64,000 nt of DNA from Glaciimonas sp. CA11.2. Lineage in GTDB: Bacteria; Pseudomonadota; Gammaproteobacteria; Burkholderiales; Burkholderiaceae_D. The translations under genes and the position numbers were made by a program. Numbering within the stretch: the first letter of the stretch is position 1; every line of letters starts with the position of its first letter. The stretch spans positions 1,798,001 through 1,862,000 of the forward strand of contig NZ_JAVIWL010000001.1 in assembly GCF_034314045.1 (NCBI RefSeq). Reading direction: 5' to 3'. Positions 16,535 through 24,571 of the stretch are shown here, piece after piece. The notes under the pieces were generated by a model that saw only the letters and a program-made list of their open reading frames with translations, did not search any database and was not told where the DNA came from.

Positions 16535-17719
16535 ATGATAAGAAAAATGTTGGTAATTGCAGCGACAGCAATGGTGATGGTGCAGGGCAGCGCCTTTGCG
16601 CAAGAGACAATCAAACTTGGCCTGATTAATTTTGACGCCGGACCATTCGCGGTGTTTGCGCCGTTCGTCAAGGATGGCGCGACGCTTGCGGTGGAAACGC
16701 TCAATGCGCAGGGCGGTGCACTTGGACGCAAATATGAACTGGTCACCCAGTATCATTCAGGCGCACCGGCTACCGCAATTGCGGCCGCCACGCGCCTCGC
16801 CGAGCAGCAGGGTGTGTCTTTTATCGCTGGGCTGAGTAGTTCAAGCACGTCACTTGCGCTGTCTCCAAAGTTATCGGCCATGAACGTGCTGTTCCTCGAC
16901 TCCACTGCCGCATCGGATGATCTGACCGGCAAGAATTGTCAGAAAAATTATTTCCGCGTCGGGCTCAATGACACCACCTTCATCAACGGCGTGCGCGCCC
17001 TGTTAAAAGATAGCGGAACAAAATCCTGGGATCTTTTCATGGGCGACTACGCACTAGGCCATGATTACGCCAAACGCTTTACCGCGCTGGTGCAAGAAAA
17101 CGGCGGTACTGTCCAGAAAACCCTGTTTGTTTCCCCATCCGTGGCCGACGTTGGCAGCTACATCTCTCAACTACTTGTTAAGCCTGCCGATGGCTTGATG
17201 GTGCTGGCACCGGGCACGGCTGGCATAGTTCTGGCAAAGCAGCAGCAACCATTCGGTTTATTTGCTAAGTACAAATCGGTATTTTCGGTATTTTCCACCA
17301 ATGAAACCATCATCGCCGCGCAAGGGGATGCCACTGCCGGCATGTTGACGCCGCAAAGCTACTTCTGGTCCATGCCGGGAGCACGCAATGCTGCCTTCGT
17401 GAAGGCCTTCGAAGCCCGTTTCAATCGTAAACCGACCTTTGTTGATGCCGATACCTACCTTTCTTTCGAACTGTTAAACCAAGCCATACTCAAGGCAAAG
17501 TCCACCGACGTCGCCGCCGTGAGGACAGCACTGGCTGGCCTAAAAGCCGCCACTATCGCGGGCGATGTCGAGATGCGGGCAGCGGATCACCAGCTTCTGC
17601 GTTCTCTCGTCATCACGCAGGCCACCAAGGTGGGCGACGGCAAGGGCGACTTGACGCTCAAATCGGTGGAATCAATGGCAAAGATCAGTCCCGAACTGAA
17701 TACCGAATGCAAGATGTAA
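16535..17719 (+). CDS. Periplasmic substrate-binding protein of LivK type, copy 2
   Basis: The 394-residue protein aligns with the preceding one along its entire length. Nearly identical blocks include SWDLFMGDYALGHDYAKRF, QLLVKPADGLMVLAPGT, LAKQQQPFGLFAKYKSVFS and FVKAFEARFNRKPTF. It has its own signal peptide (AMVMVQGSAFAQET) and its own strong ribosome site (AAGGAGACGCAAAC). A short hairpin-forming sequence (CGTGG...CCACG) lies in the 70-base gap between the two genes. This is a tandem duplication that probably broadens the solute range of a single permease. Confidence 0.93.
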   Translation: MIRKMLVIAATAMVMVQGSAFAQETIKLGLINFDAGPFAVFAPFVKDGATLAVETLNAQGGALGRKYELVTQYHSGAPATAIAAATRLAEQQGVSFIAGLSSSSTSLALSPKLSAMNVLFLDSTAASDDLTGKNCQKNYFRVGLNDTTFINGVRALLKDSGTKSWDLFMGDYALGHDYAKRFTALVQENGGTVQKTLFVSPSVADVGSYISQLLVKPADGLMVLAPGTAGIVLAKQQQPFGLFAKYKSVFSVFSTNETIIAAQGDATAGMLTPQSYFWSMPGARNAAFVKAFEARFNRKPTFVDADTYLSFELLNQAILKAKSTDVAAVRTALAGLKAATIAGDVEMRAADHQLLRSLVITQATKVGDGKGDLTLKSVESMAKISPELNTECKM

Positions 17720-17789
17720 ATTTTCAGGCGGTTGTTTCACTCCGCTGCCCTGAGTTTCAAATGATTACCCTCTCACCTGGTAACTAAAA

Positions 17790-19295
17790 ATGGCCAATTT
17801 TTCATCAACTACAGCTTCCATCCTGCCCCGCCCTCGCTTCATCGAGACCTTGGCAGAAAAGCGCTTGTTCATCGACGGTCGCTGGGTGGCCGCACAATCA
17901 GGGCAGACCTTTCCCACTACCGACCCCGCCACTGGCGAGCTGTTGGCAAATATTGCAGATGGTGGCGCAGCCGATATTGAGGCTGCGGTGATCGCAGCGC
18001 GGCAGGCTTTTGAAGGGGCATGGGGTAAAACCAAACCGATCGAACGACAACGATTGCTGTTGCGTCTGGCGGATCTGGTAGAGCGTGAATACGCCCAATT
18101 TGCGCTGCTCGACACATTAGAAATGGGCATGCCGATTACGCGTAGCACTGCGGGTCAGCAGCGCGTGCTAGGCATGATTCGCTTTTACGCCGGACTTGCC
18201 ACGGCCATTCATGGTCAGACTATCCAAAATTCGATACCCGGCGCAGTCCTGTCGTACACCGTCAAAGAACCGGTGGGCGTTGTGGGTGCCATCATTCCTT
18301 GGAATGGCCCCTTAAGTCAGGCCATCTGGAAGGTCGCGCCGGCGCTGGCAACTGGCTGCACCGTGGTTCTCAAGCCAGCGGAGCAGGCTTGCTTGTCTTC
18401 CCTGTTGCTGGCAGAGCTGATCGCGGAGGCTGGATTCCCACCGGGCGCATTTAATGTTGTCACCGGCGCTGGTGAAGCGGGTGCGGCGTTGGCTGCCCAT
18501 CCCGGCGTCGACAAAGTTGCTTTCACCGGTTCGACCGAAACCGGACAGGCGATCGTGCGGGCATCGGCAGGGAACCTTAAACGCTTATCGCTCGAACTTG
18601 GCGGTAAGTCGCCCAACATTGTGTTCGCCGATGCCGATCTTGATGCCGCAGTTATCGGTGCGGCGAATGCGGTTTTCACCAACTGTGGTCAGATTTGCGT
18701 CGCTGGCACCCGCTTGTTTGTAGAGCGAAAAATTTACGATGAGTTTATCCATCGGGTCGCGGATATCGGTCGCAAGATGGTCGTCGGAATGCCGCAGGAT
18801 CGCGCGACCGAAATGGGACCGCTGGCATCGACCCAGCAGCTGGAGCGGGTAATGCGTTACATCGACAGTGGTATTGCAGCGGGCGCCAACCCGATTGTCG
18901 GCGGTGCGCGCGCACTGGATGGCGCATTGTCCAACGGTTGCTTCGTGCAGCCGACTGTGTTTGCTAACGCCAAAGACGATATGCAAATCGTTCGCGAGGA
19001 AATCTTCGGGCCTGTTGTCAGCGCCATGCCTTTTGACGATATCGAAGAAGTAATCCGGCGTTCAAATAACACACCGTATGGTCTTGGTGCTGGTGTATGG
19101 ACCCGCGATCTCAGCAAGGCCCATCGGATGGCGGCAGCGCTGCAAGCTGGCACAGTCTGGGTGAATTGCTATCTGCAACTGGATGCCGCGATTCCTTTTG
19201 GCGGTTACAAGATGAGTGGCTACGGACGTGAATCAGGCACTGAGCATCTCGACTACTACCTGAGCACCAAGTCGGTAGTGATCAGAACGGACTGA
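17790..19295 (+). CDS. NAD(P)-dependent aldehyde dehydrogenase
   Basis: The 501-residue protein is a full-length ALDH superfamily member. It shows IIPWNGPLSQAIWKVAPALATGCTVVLKPAEQ, the cofactor loop VAFTGSTETGQAIV, the catalytic glutamate in LELGGKSPNIVFADADLDAA, the catalytic cysteine in NCGQICVAGTRLFV and the EEIFGPVVSAMPFD segment. It oxidises an aldehyde to the acid. With the alcohol dehydrogenase immediately downstream it could convert an alcohol or hydroxymethyl side chain to a carboxylate for the CoA-transferases of the island. Confidence 0.93.
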   Translation: MANFSSTTASILPRPRFIETLAEKRLFIDGRWVAAQSGQTFPTTDPATGELLANIADGGAADIEAAVIAARQAFEGAWGKTKPIERQRLLLRLADLVEREYAQFALLDTLEMGMPITRSTAGQQRVLGMIRFYAGLATAIHGQTIQNSIPGAVLSYTVKEPVGVVGAIIPWNGPLSQAIWKVAPALATGCTVVLKPAEQACLSSLLLAELIAEAGFPPGAFNVVTGAGEAGAALAAHPGVDKVAFTGSTETGQAIVRASAGNLKRLSLELGGKSPNIVFADADLDAAVIGAANAVFTNCGQICVAGTRLFVERKIYDEFIHRVADIGRKMVVGMPQDRATEMGPLASTQQLERVMRYIDSGIAAGANPIVGGARALDGALSNGCFVQPTVFANAKDDMQIVREEIFGPVVSAMPFDDIEEVIRRSNNTPYGLGAGVWTRDLSKAHRMAAALQAGTVWVNCYLQLDAAIPFGGYKMSGYGRESGTEHLDYYLSTKSVVIRTD

Positions 19296-19333
19296 GCCTC
19301 TCCATGCAGACCTTGCGTGTTGGTGGAAAAAAT

Positions 19334-19367
19334 GATTCAACGATCAGATCAATCTGCTCGTTGAATC
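19334..19367. repeat. Hairpin between aldehyde and alcohol dehydrogenase genes
   Basis: Outer arms GATTCAACGA (19334-19343) and TCGTTGAATC (19358-19367) are exact inverted repeats. Inside them CAGAT and ATCTG pair as well, with single mismatched bases between. No T-run follows, so this looks like an mRNA processing or stabilising hairpin, or an operator, rather than a terminator. Confidence 0.6.
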
Positions 19368-19439
19368 GATTGACGATAAGCGTAAAAATAAAACGAAACC
19401 CGTGAAATGACCGATAACAACGCAGAATCAGGTGATGCC

Positions 19440-20492
19440 ATGAATAGCTACCAAATCGTTGAATGGGGCAAACCGCTCCAGTTGCGCCTGCGCGAAAAGC
19501 CAGAGCCGCAAGGGGAAGAAGTCCTGGTAAAGATAGCGGCAGCGGGCGTTTGCCATAGTGACTTGCATATACGCGACGGGTTTTTTGACCTCGGAGGAGG
19601 GCGACGCCTGACCGCCGAGCAGTTCGGCTCAAAATTGCCATTGACGCTAGGGCACGAAATGGCCGGTACGGTCGCGGCACTCGGCCCCCAAGCGGTAGGC
19701 CCGGAAGTCGGAACGCCAGTCGTGGTCTATCCGTGGATAGGCTGCGGGGTTTGCACCGCTTGCCTTGAAGAACGCGATACCGATTGCGAGGCGCAACGCA
19801 GTCTGGGAACGCGCCGCGACGGCGGTTTTGCCGAGTACGTCATCGTACCGAAGGGCAGATATGTCGTGCCAACCGGCAATGTCGATCTCAAACTGGCATC
19901 CACCTTCGCCTGCTCGGGCCTGACCGCATACGGCGCTCTCAAAAAAATGCCGCACATGTCAGCCAATGATCGCCTGTTGATCATCGGTGCGGGTGGCTTG
20001 GGATTGGCATCGATTGCGATTGCGCCTTTAGTGACGGACGCCGTGCTGGTCGTCGCCGATCTTGATCCAATCAAGCTGGCGGCGGCAACGCAACAAGGCG
20101 CGCAGCTTGTATTCGATACCCGCACACCCGAGGCCGCCGCCGCCCTCAAACTGGCAGCCGGAGGACCGATTCGCGGGATCATCGATTTTGTCGGATCAAG
20201 GGAAACCGCGGAGCTGGCAATGGCCGTCGCAGTCAAAGGCACGGTGATTGTTATTGTCGGGATGATGGGCGGCAGTCTTGAGATTCCGCTGGCGCTGCTG
20301 TCCCCGCGCAACCTTACCATCCGTGGTTCTCACGTCGGGACGCTGGACGAATTGAAAGCGCTGCTGCAATTTGCGCAAGAAGGTCGATTGCCCGCGATAC
20401 CAGTAACAACCCGACCCATGAGCGAGATCAACGAGATTTTAGATGATCTGGAGGCGCGTCGTTTTGTTGGGCGTGTGGTGACGGTGCCTTGA
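19440..20492 (+). CDS. Zinc-dependent alcohol dehydrogenase (MDR family)
   Basis: ATG 19440 (MNSYQIVEWGKPLQL) is preferred because AGGTGATGCC precedes it; ATG 19407 would add 11 residues. The product is 350 residues. Catalytic-zinc ligands lie in AAGVCHSDLH and LGHEMAGTV, the structural-zinc cysteines in WIGCGVCTACLEERDTDC, and the nucleotide-binding motif in IIGAGGLGLASIAIAP. It interconverts an alcohol and an aldehyde with NAD(P)H. It lies about 145 bases after the aldehyde dehydrogenase gene, and a hairpin occupies the gap. Confidence 0.92.
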   Translation: MNSYQIVEWGKPLQLRLREKPEPQGEEVLVKIAAAGVCHSDLHIRDGFFDLGGGRRLTAEQFGSKLPLTLGHEMAGTVAALGPQAVGPEVGTPVVVYPWIGCGVCTACLEERDTDCEAQRSLGTRRDGGFAEYVIVPKGRYVVPTGNVDLKLASTFACSGLTAYGALKKMPHMSANDRLLIIGAGGLGLASIAIAPLVTDAVLVVADLDPIKLAAATQQGAQLVFDTRTPEAAAALKLAAGGPIRGIIDFVGSRETAELAMAVAVKGTVIVIVGMMGGSLEIPLALLSPRNLTIRGSHVGTLDELKALLQFAQEGRLPAIPVTTRPMSEINEILDDLEARRFVGRVVTVP

Positions 20493-20547
20493 AGGGGGTT
20501 GTTGCGCCGGGTGCATACACAAATGCAGCGCGTCGCAAGAAGCGCTG

Positions 20548-21041
20548 TTATGGTTTGTTTCGCCACTTAGCCAGGCGGGCGTTGCATTCGAATTGAGGCA
20601 GCCGTGCGCCCGAGGCCAGCATCGCGTCTAAGCCATTTGCAGCCTGTCTGGCGGATATGATTAGATGTTCTACAAGACGGTCAAGTAGCCAGAGCGCGCC
20701 ATATACCTGCAAACCGTCTTGCTGAGCTTGTCGTCGCAATTGCCCATCGCCAGTCAGCAAGGGGCGACCTGTGTCTTTCGCCAGAAGGTAACACGACACG
20801 TCAGCCAGTGAACTGTTGTTTTGTTCGATGTTGAGCTCAGACAAACGTGAGATGAGCGCACTGTCCAGCACTTCTATTTGAAGGCCTTGCTCAATTACGC
20901 TTCATGATCAAAGTCGTTCAACTCAAAAAGTACAAAATCTGTGCAGCAGAGCGTGAAAGGTAATCGAAATAACACGCTCAGAAGCCCTGCATGTCTAAAA
21001 TCTATCCAAATATTTGTATCGCTAATATAAATTCGCTTCAT
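20548..21041 (-). pseudogene. PIN-domain toxin gene, frameshifted (DUF4411-like)
   Basis: Starting at ATG 21041, the first 48 codons encode the N-terminal half of a PIN domain (RIYISDTNIWIDFRHAG, with catalytic aspartates, then CTDFVLFELNDFD with the glutamate). They end at a TAA at 20895-20897. The C-terminal half continues in another frame down to 20548: VIEQGLQIEVLDSALISRL, then SLADVSCYLLAKDTG, LLTGDGQLRRQA and GALWLLDRL. A single missing base around 20895-20903 would join the two into one protein of about 164 residues. The start overlaps the stop of the regulator gene (ATGA). PIN proteins are RNases, and this one is probably inactive as read. Confidence 0.75.
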
Positions 21042-22096
21042 TCTCGCCCCAGCGGGTCGGACAAACTGGTGTCAAAAGTGCCGACTGGTTGTTGGAGAAA
21101 TTCTGCAGCGCGCGAGAGGGTGAAAATATCTTCGGCAAGCCCCCAAAAAACGAGCGATTCAAATCGTCTTGGACGCTCTGATAGGAACACACCAGGTTCA
21201 TTCTTGCGCCAGCCATTCACGCTGAATTGAATGTTGATAGATTTGTACCCAGGCTCGCTGAGCAAACTGAGGTCCTTCAAACGGCGCAAAACGACTTGCA
21301 TGGAAACGCCATATAACTGTTTGGCATTCAACAATTCGCGTGGATGAACCCGAGAGCGCTGATGGTGACCGAAATCAGTCTTGACGCGTTCTGCCGGATA
21401 GAGGAACGCTCCGGCAAATCGATGACAGCAAAGTTCTTTTATTTTTTCGGGCATTGAGGCTGGAAGTGCCATCACCCAGTGGCCGAGTTCGTGCGCTGCA
21501 GTAAAACGCATGCGTTCACCCGGACGGCTAGCATTAAGTGCCACCAGCACATGTTCCTCATCTTTGGTAGCCGCGCAGGCGCCATCAAAATCATCACAAC
21601 CGCTTAAAAGCGCTACCTTGATGCCATGCTCTTCGAGCAGTTCGGTGAGATTGGCGATGGCGTCGCCACCTATCTTCCATTGGTCTCTTAGAGTTGATGC
21701 TGCATTTTCTGCGTCCTCAACTGAGATAACGGAGATAGATCGAGGAGCCATGACCGGGACGCTATTATCGGCGGCGTCAAAACATTTTTCGAGTTCGATA
21801 TAACGTTCAAGATGTTCGCGGATTTGCTCTTCCACTTGCTCCTGACGATATCGCGGCATTTTTGCCAATTTTCGAAATTCCAGCGGAGCGAGAGAAACAG
21901 AATCTTTGCGGAAAAAATATTCCGGTTTTACCTCTAACGCTTTGGCCAATTGAATCAGGCGAGTTGAGTTCGGGGTAACTTTCCCCTGTTCGTACTTGCT
22001 CAGCCCTTGTTTGGTCACGTCGCCCAATTTTTGGGCTAAGCCATCAAGGCTCAGACCCCGTAAAATTCTGGCGCGTCGAATGCGATCGGCAATCAT
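21038..22096 (-). CDS. XRE-type HTH protein fused to ImmA/IrrE (M78) metallopeptidase domain
   Basis: The 352-residue protein begins with an XRE helix-turn-helix (IRRARILRGLSLDGLAQKLGDVTKQGLSKYEQGKV). A linker follows, then the COG2856-type peptidase with the zinc motif AAHELGHWVM and the typical CCHRFAGAFLYP. AGGAG precedes the ATG at 22096. This architecture commonly acts as antitoxin-like regulator beside PIN-like (DUF4411) or other toxins, and the PIN gene here overlaps its stop. It likely represses its own promoter through the inverted repeat at 22106-22151. Confidence 0.9.
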   Translation of the reverse strand: MIADRIRRARILRGLSLDGLAQKLGDVTKQGLSKYEQGKVTPNSTRLIQLAKALEVKPEYFFRKDSVSLAPLEFRKLAKMPRYRQEQVEEQIREHLERYIELEKCFDAADNSVPVMAPRSISVISVEDAENAASTLRDQWKIGGDAIANLTELLEEHGIKVALLSGCDDFDGACAATKDEEHVLVALNASRPGERMRFTAAHELGHWVMALPASMPEKIKELCCHRFAGAFLYPAERVKTDFGHHQRSRVHPRELLNAKQLYGVSMQVVLRRLKDLSLLSEPGYKSINIQFSVNGWRKNEPGVFLSERPRRFESLVFWGLAEDIFTLSRAAEFLQQPVGTFDTSLSDPLGRE

Positions 22097-22105
22097 TGTT
22101 ATCTC

Positions 22106-22151
22106 CTATGGTTGACAAAATATATTTTTCTTCTTAATTTGTCAACCATAG
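22106..22151. promoter_or_regulatory. Operator/promoter of the XRE-PIN operon
   Basis: Two exact 14-base inverted arms (CTATGGTTGACAAA at 22106-22119 and its complement at 22138-22151) flank an AT-rich core. Read on the reverse strand, TTGACA in the distal arm and TATATT in the core form a plausible -35/-10 pair, with the ribosome site immediately after. Repressor bound to the arms would block the promoter, as expected for an autoregulated XRE protein. Confidence 0.7.
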
Positions 22152-22205
22152 TCAGCATAAATCGACTTTGCTGGCCTGCATGAATCCACAATGCGGCAAT
22201 CAACT

Positions 22206-22235
22206 TTCACAAAATTTGGCGTGATGCTCTATACT
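22206..22235 (+). promoter_or_regulatory. Sigma-70-like promoter for the C4-like RNA
   Basis: TTCACA at 22206-22211 and TATACT at 22230-22235 are separated by 18 bases, each one or two bases from consensus. Transcription would begin near 22242, at the start of the structured region. Confidence 0.5.
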
Positions 22236-22241
22236 CCTTTA

Positions 22242-22440
22242 GTCCCTTAGAAAAAGGGGAACTGGTTTGACGACCTGACAACACAGAAGCACACAAACGG
22301 CGCAATGCCGGTTTTTTTTCGTGTGTACGTATCGTGCCTCTTTGGGCGGTGGTGGTGGGGAAGCCTTCGGGCTTGCCGGTTTTCTTTTGTGTACCGGTTC
22401 GTCAACCCTGTTATTTACCGCCCACCCGTTTGACGACGGG
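22242..22440 (+). ncRNA. Structured leader resembling the phage C4 antisense RNA
   Basis: The stretch contains nested complementarity. GGGCGGT (22344-22350) pairs with ACCGCCC (22417-22423), enclosing a perfect AAGCC-TTCG-GGCTT hairpin (22361-22374). CGGC-GCAAT-GCCG followed by eight T lies at 22298-22319. TCGTCAA (22399-22405) can pair either with TTGACGA upstream (22267-22273) or with the identical TTGACGA at 22430-22436, next to the ribosome site of the following leader ORF. In phages P1 and P7, C4 RNA represses a short ORF to which a downstream gene is translationally coupled, and the same order is seen here. Family assignment is by architecture only. Confidence 0.55.
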
Positions 22441-22470
22441 AGGTGATTAACTACACACAAAGAAAACATA

Positions 22471-22584
22471 ATGCCTAACATTACGTCTTACCCTTTCTGT
22501 TCACCCGTTATTAGACGAATTCCTAAACAGCCGCCAGACCTATCCGATATAGTCTGTCACGCCGTTGGGGAGATGTCATCATGA
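22471..22584 (+). CDS. 37-codon leader ORF coupled to the downstream gene
   Basis: An ATG at 22471 lies about 26 bases after GGGAGGTGA and opens a 37-residue frame (MPNITSYPFCSPVIRRIPK and on). Its TGA at 22582-22584 overlaps the ATG of the next gene at 22581 (ATGA). The gap to the ribosome site is longer than usual, so the exact start is uncertain. The position matches the small orfX that couples C4 RNA to its target gene in phage systems. Confidence 0.5.
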   Translation: MPNITSYPFCSPVIRRIPKQPPDLSDIVCHAVGEMSS

Positions 22585-22916
22585 CCGACGCATCCAAACC
22601 GACCCAGTCAACAGCACCCGAGCCACTCCATCAAGCATTTTCATGGTTGCCGCTGCATCACAGAGCCGATCCGCACGCGCAATTTATTGCGATGACCAAG
22701 GACGTCTGCCAAGGGCTCCAGACTTGCATTGATCTGGCGCATTTCAGCACGATGGATCGCGGCAGCGATACAACGCCGATGTTGGATGTTACTGATACGG
22801 ATCGTTTGCTGCGGCTGGCTTCCACCTCTTTACGGATGTTGGCGGATGCTGCGTCAAGCCGGATTGATGGGTTGGATAATCTAAATCGGCATGGTGTGCT
22901 GAGGACGGAAAAATAA
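22581..22916 (+). CDS. 111-residue protein of unknown function
   Basis: The family is not recognised. The protein is soluble and has no signal peptide. A proline-rich N-terminus (QSTAPEPLHQAFSWLPLHH) is followed by two likely amphipathic helices (AMTKDVCQGLQTCIDLAHF and TDRLLRLASTSLRMLADAAS). Size and helical layout recall small DUF3077/DUF6124-type proteins of pseudomonads, but I see no decisive motif. Its ATG overlaps the stop of the 37-codon leader ORF, so it should be expressed only when the leader is translated. A strong terminator begins right after the stop codon. Confidence 0.7.
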   Translation: MTDASKPTQSTAPEPLHQAFSWLPLHHRADPHAQFIAMTKDVCQGLQTCIDLAHFSTMDRGSDTTPMLDVTDTDRLLRLASTSLRMLADAASSRIDGLDNLNRHGVLRTEK

Positions 22917-22951
22917 TTGAAAAAGCCAACCGAACCGGTTGGCTTTTTCAA
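22917..22951. terminator. Bidirectional terminator
   Basis: A perfect 16-bp stem (arms 22917-22932 and 22936-22951) with a 3-base loop carries A5 on one side and T5 on the other. It can therefore end both the 111-residue protein gene and the convergent porin remnant. Confidence 0.85.
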
Positions 22952-23018
22952 TATAAACACTTACAAAATCCAGTCAAAAATTCACTAATAATCCTGGCGA
23001 ATAATGGTTGACCAATAC

Positions 23019-23698
23019 TTAGAACGAATGGCTGACGCCCGAATAGAAGGCGTTCTGATTGACGCCAACAGCGCTAGTACCTGTCTCTACAGCAAAGCTG
23101 GTGAGTGCGCTGTTGCGTACAGTACCGATACTTGCATACAGCAGAGTGCGTTTGGACAAGCTGTAGTTTGTGCCCAGCGTGAACAGGTTGGCACTGCCGC
23201 TATTTTGGTTCAGCTTGACGTGATACGCGCCAGCGATCAGGGTCAGGGCAGGTGACAACTGGTAGTTAGCGCCTAGCCAAATCTGGTTCGCCTTGTCAGG
23301 ATTGCCCGTGCTGCCGGTCATGCCGGGCGCGGATAGATTTTGATAACCGGCAAATAACTTCAGTCGGTCGATTGTGATCGTACCGCCTAGTGTCAACTCT
23401 TTTGAGAATTGAAACAGGGAAGAGTATTGGCCATTCGCGTCATTGGCGTAGTCATACATCGCGCGCAATTCATAGCTTGGCTGAATGAAAGCCAGTGAAA
23501 GACCGCCAGTGCTACCTTTTTTGGTCGAGCCAGCCACTTCACCCATGCCATACACGCCTTGGGCCGTGAAGCCGCCAATGGTTGGAGAGATGTAGTCGAT
23601 TTCGTTGTTGTAGGTTGGCCAGTTACGTCCTTTTACCAGCGTTGCCGTGCCCATTGCTTGTTGTCCACTGGAATCCAGCGTCCAGACCACATCTGCGT
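23019..23698 (-). pseudogene. Gram-negative porin, C-terminal part (split by IS21 element)
   Basis: This is the 3' portion of a Porin_4-type trimeric outer-membrane porin: YADVVWTLDSSGQQAMGTATLVKGR, many beta strands (IDRLKLFAGYQNLSA, LTLIAGAYHVKLNQ, NLFTLGTNYSLSKRTLLY) and the C-terminal phenylalanine signature YSGVSHSF needed for BAM-dependent assembly. It has no start of its own in a sensible context. The missing 5' portion lies at 26319-26745 beyond the insertion. Joining 26319 to 23698 gives an uninterrupted 368-residue reading frame. Confidence 0.92.
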
Positions 23699-23785
23699 AT
23701 TCTGGTCAACGTGACCGCTCATTCTGGCCGATCGTGACCGCTGCGCCTGCGATGTTGTTACGCGGTTAAATTGTAATGTCTGCGG

Positions 23786-24571
23786 TCACGATGGGTCGAT
23801 AGTTTTCTCCTTTTTGCTGGTTTTAGGTCGTTCTGCGCCACGCAGTGAATCGCCGGTCAGTGTCAGCCGATGATTGCGCTGCAGAATGCGGTCCAGGATG
23901 GCGTCGGCAATAGTGGCGTCGCCAATCCAGGCATGCCAATGGTCAACAGGAAGTTGACTGGTAATAATCGTCGCTCTGTTTGCCGCCCGGTCGTCAATCA
24001 TCTCCAGCAAGTCGGAACGGGTCGTGCTGTCGATCGCGCCCATGCCCCAGTCATCAAGTACCAAGACATCGATCTTGGCGAGTTGGAGCAGCCATTTCCC
24101 AAAGCTGCCGCTGCCGTGCCGGATGCGTAGTTCTTCCTGTAGACGGGGTACGCGTTGATAAACAGCAGAGTATCCGCGCCGACAGGCGTACTGTGCCAGT
24201 GCGCAGGCCAGCCACGATTTGCCAGCACCGGTCGGTCCGGTAATGAGAATGCTGTGGCCAGCACTGACCCAATCTCCCAGCGCCAGACTCATCACTTCAC
24301 GGCGGTCGATGCCACGCCCCGAGCGGGCATCAATGTCTTCAATCGCCGCTTGTGCGTATTTCAGGTGGGCGTTCTTAAGCAGGCGCAGGAGCTTGCGGTC
24401 ATTGCGGCAATGGACTTCGCGATCAACCAAGAGTGCCAGACGTTCCTCGAAACTCATCGCCGCCATACTGGCCTGCGTCAATTGTTCCTCCAGTCCGGTC
24501 GCTAAGCCATCGAGTTTTAAGGTCCGCAATTGGGCCAGAGTGGTATGCATCATCATCGTTGACATCCTCAT
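23786..24571 (-). CDS. istB: IS21-family helper ATPase IstB
   Basis: The 261-residue DnaC/IstB-type AAA+ protein has an N-terminal helical segment (TTLAQLRTLKLDGLATGLEEQ), Walker A in ITGPTGAGKSWLACALAQ, Walker B in IDVLVLDDWGMG and the IITSQLPVDHWH sensor region, ending with RGAERP. It assists IstA by selecting and remodelling target DNA. Its ATG overlaps the istA stop by 4 bases (ATGA). Full length suggests the element is active. Confidence 0.95.
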   Translation of the reverse strand: MRMSTMMMHTTLAQLRTLKLDGLATGLEEQLTQASMAAMSFEERLALLVDREVHCRNDRKLLRLLKNAHLKYAQAAIEDIDARSGRGIDRREVMSLALGDWVSAGHSILITGPTGAGKSWLACALAQYACRRGYSAVYQRVPRLQEELRIRHGSGSFGKWLLQLAKIDVLVLDDWGMGAIDSTTRSDLLEMIDDRAANRATIITSQLPVDHWHAWIGDATIADAILDRILQRNHRLTLTGDSLRGAERPKTSKKEKTIDPS

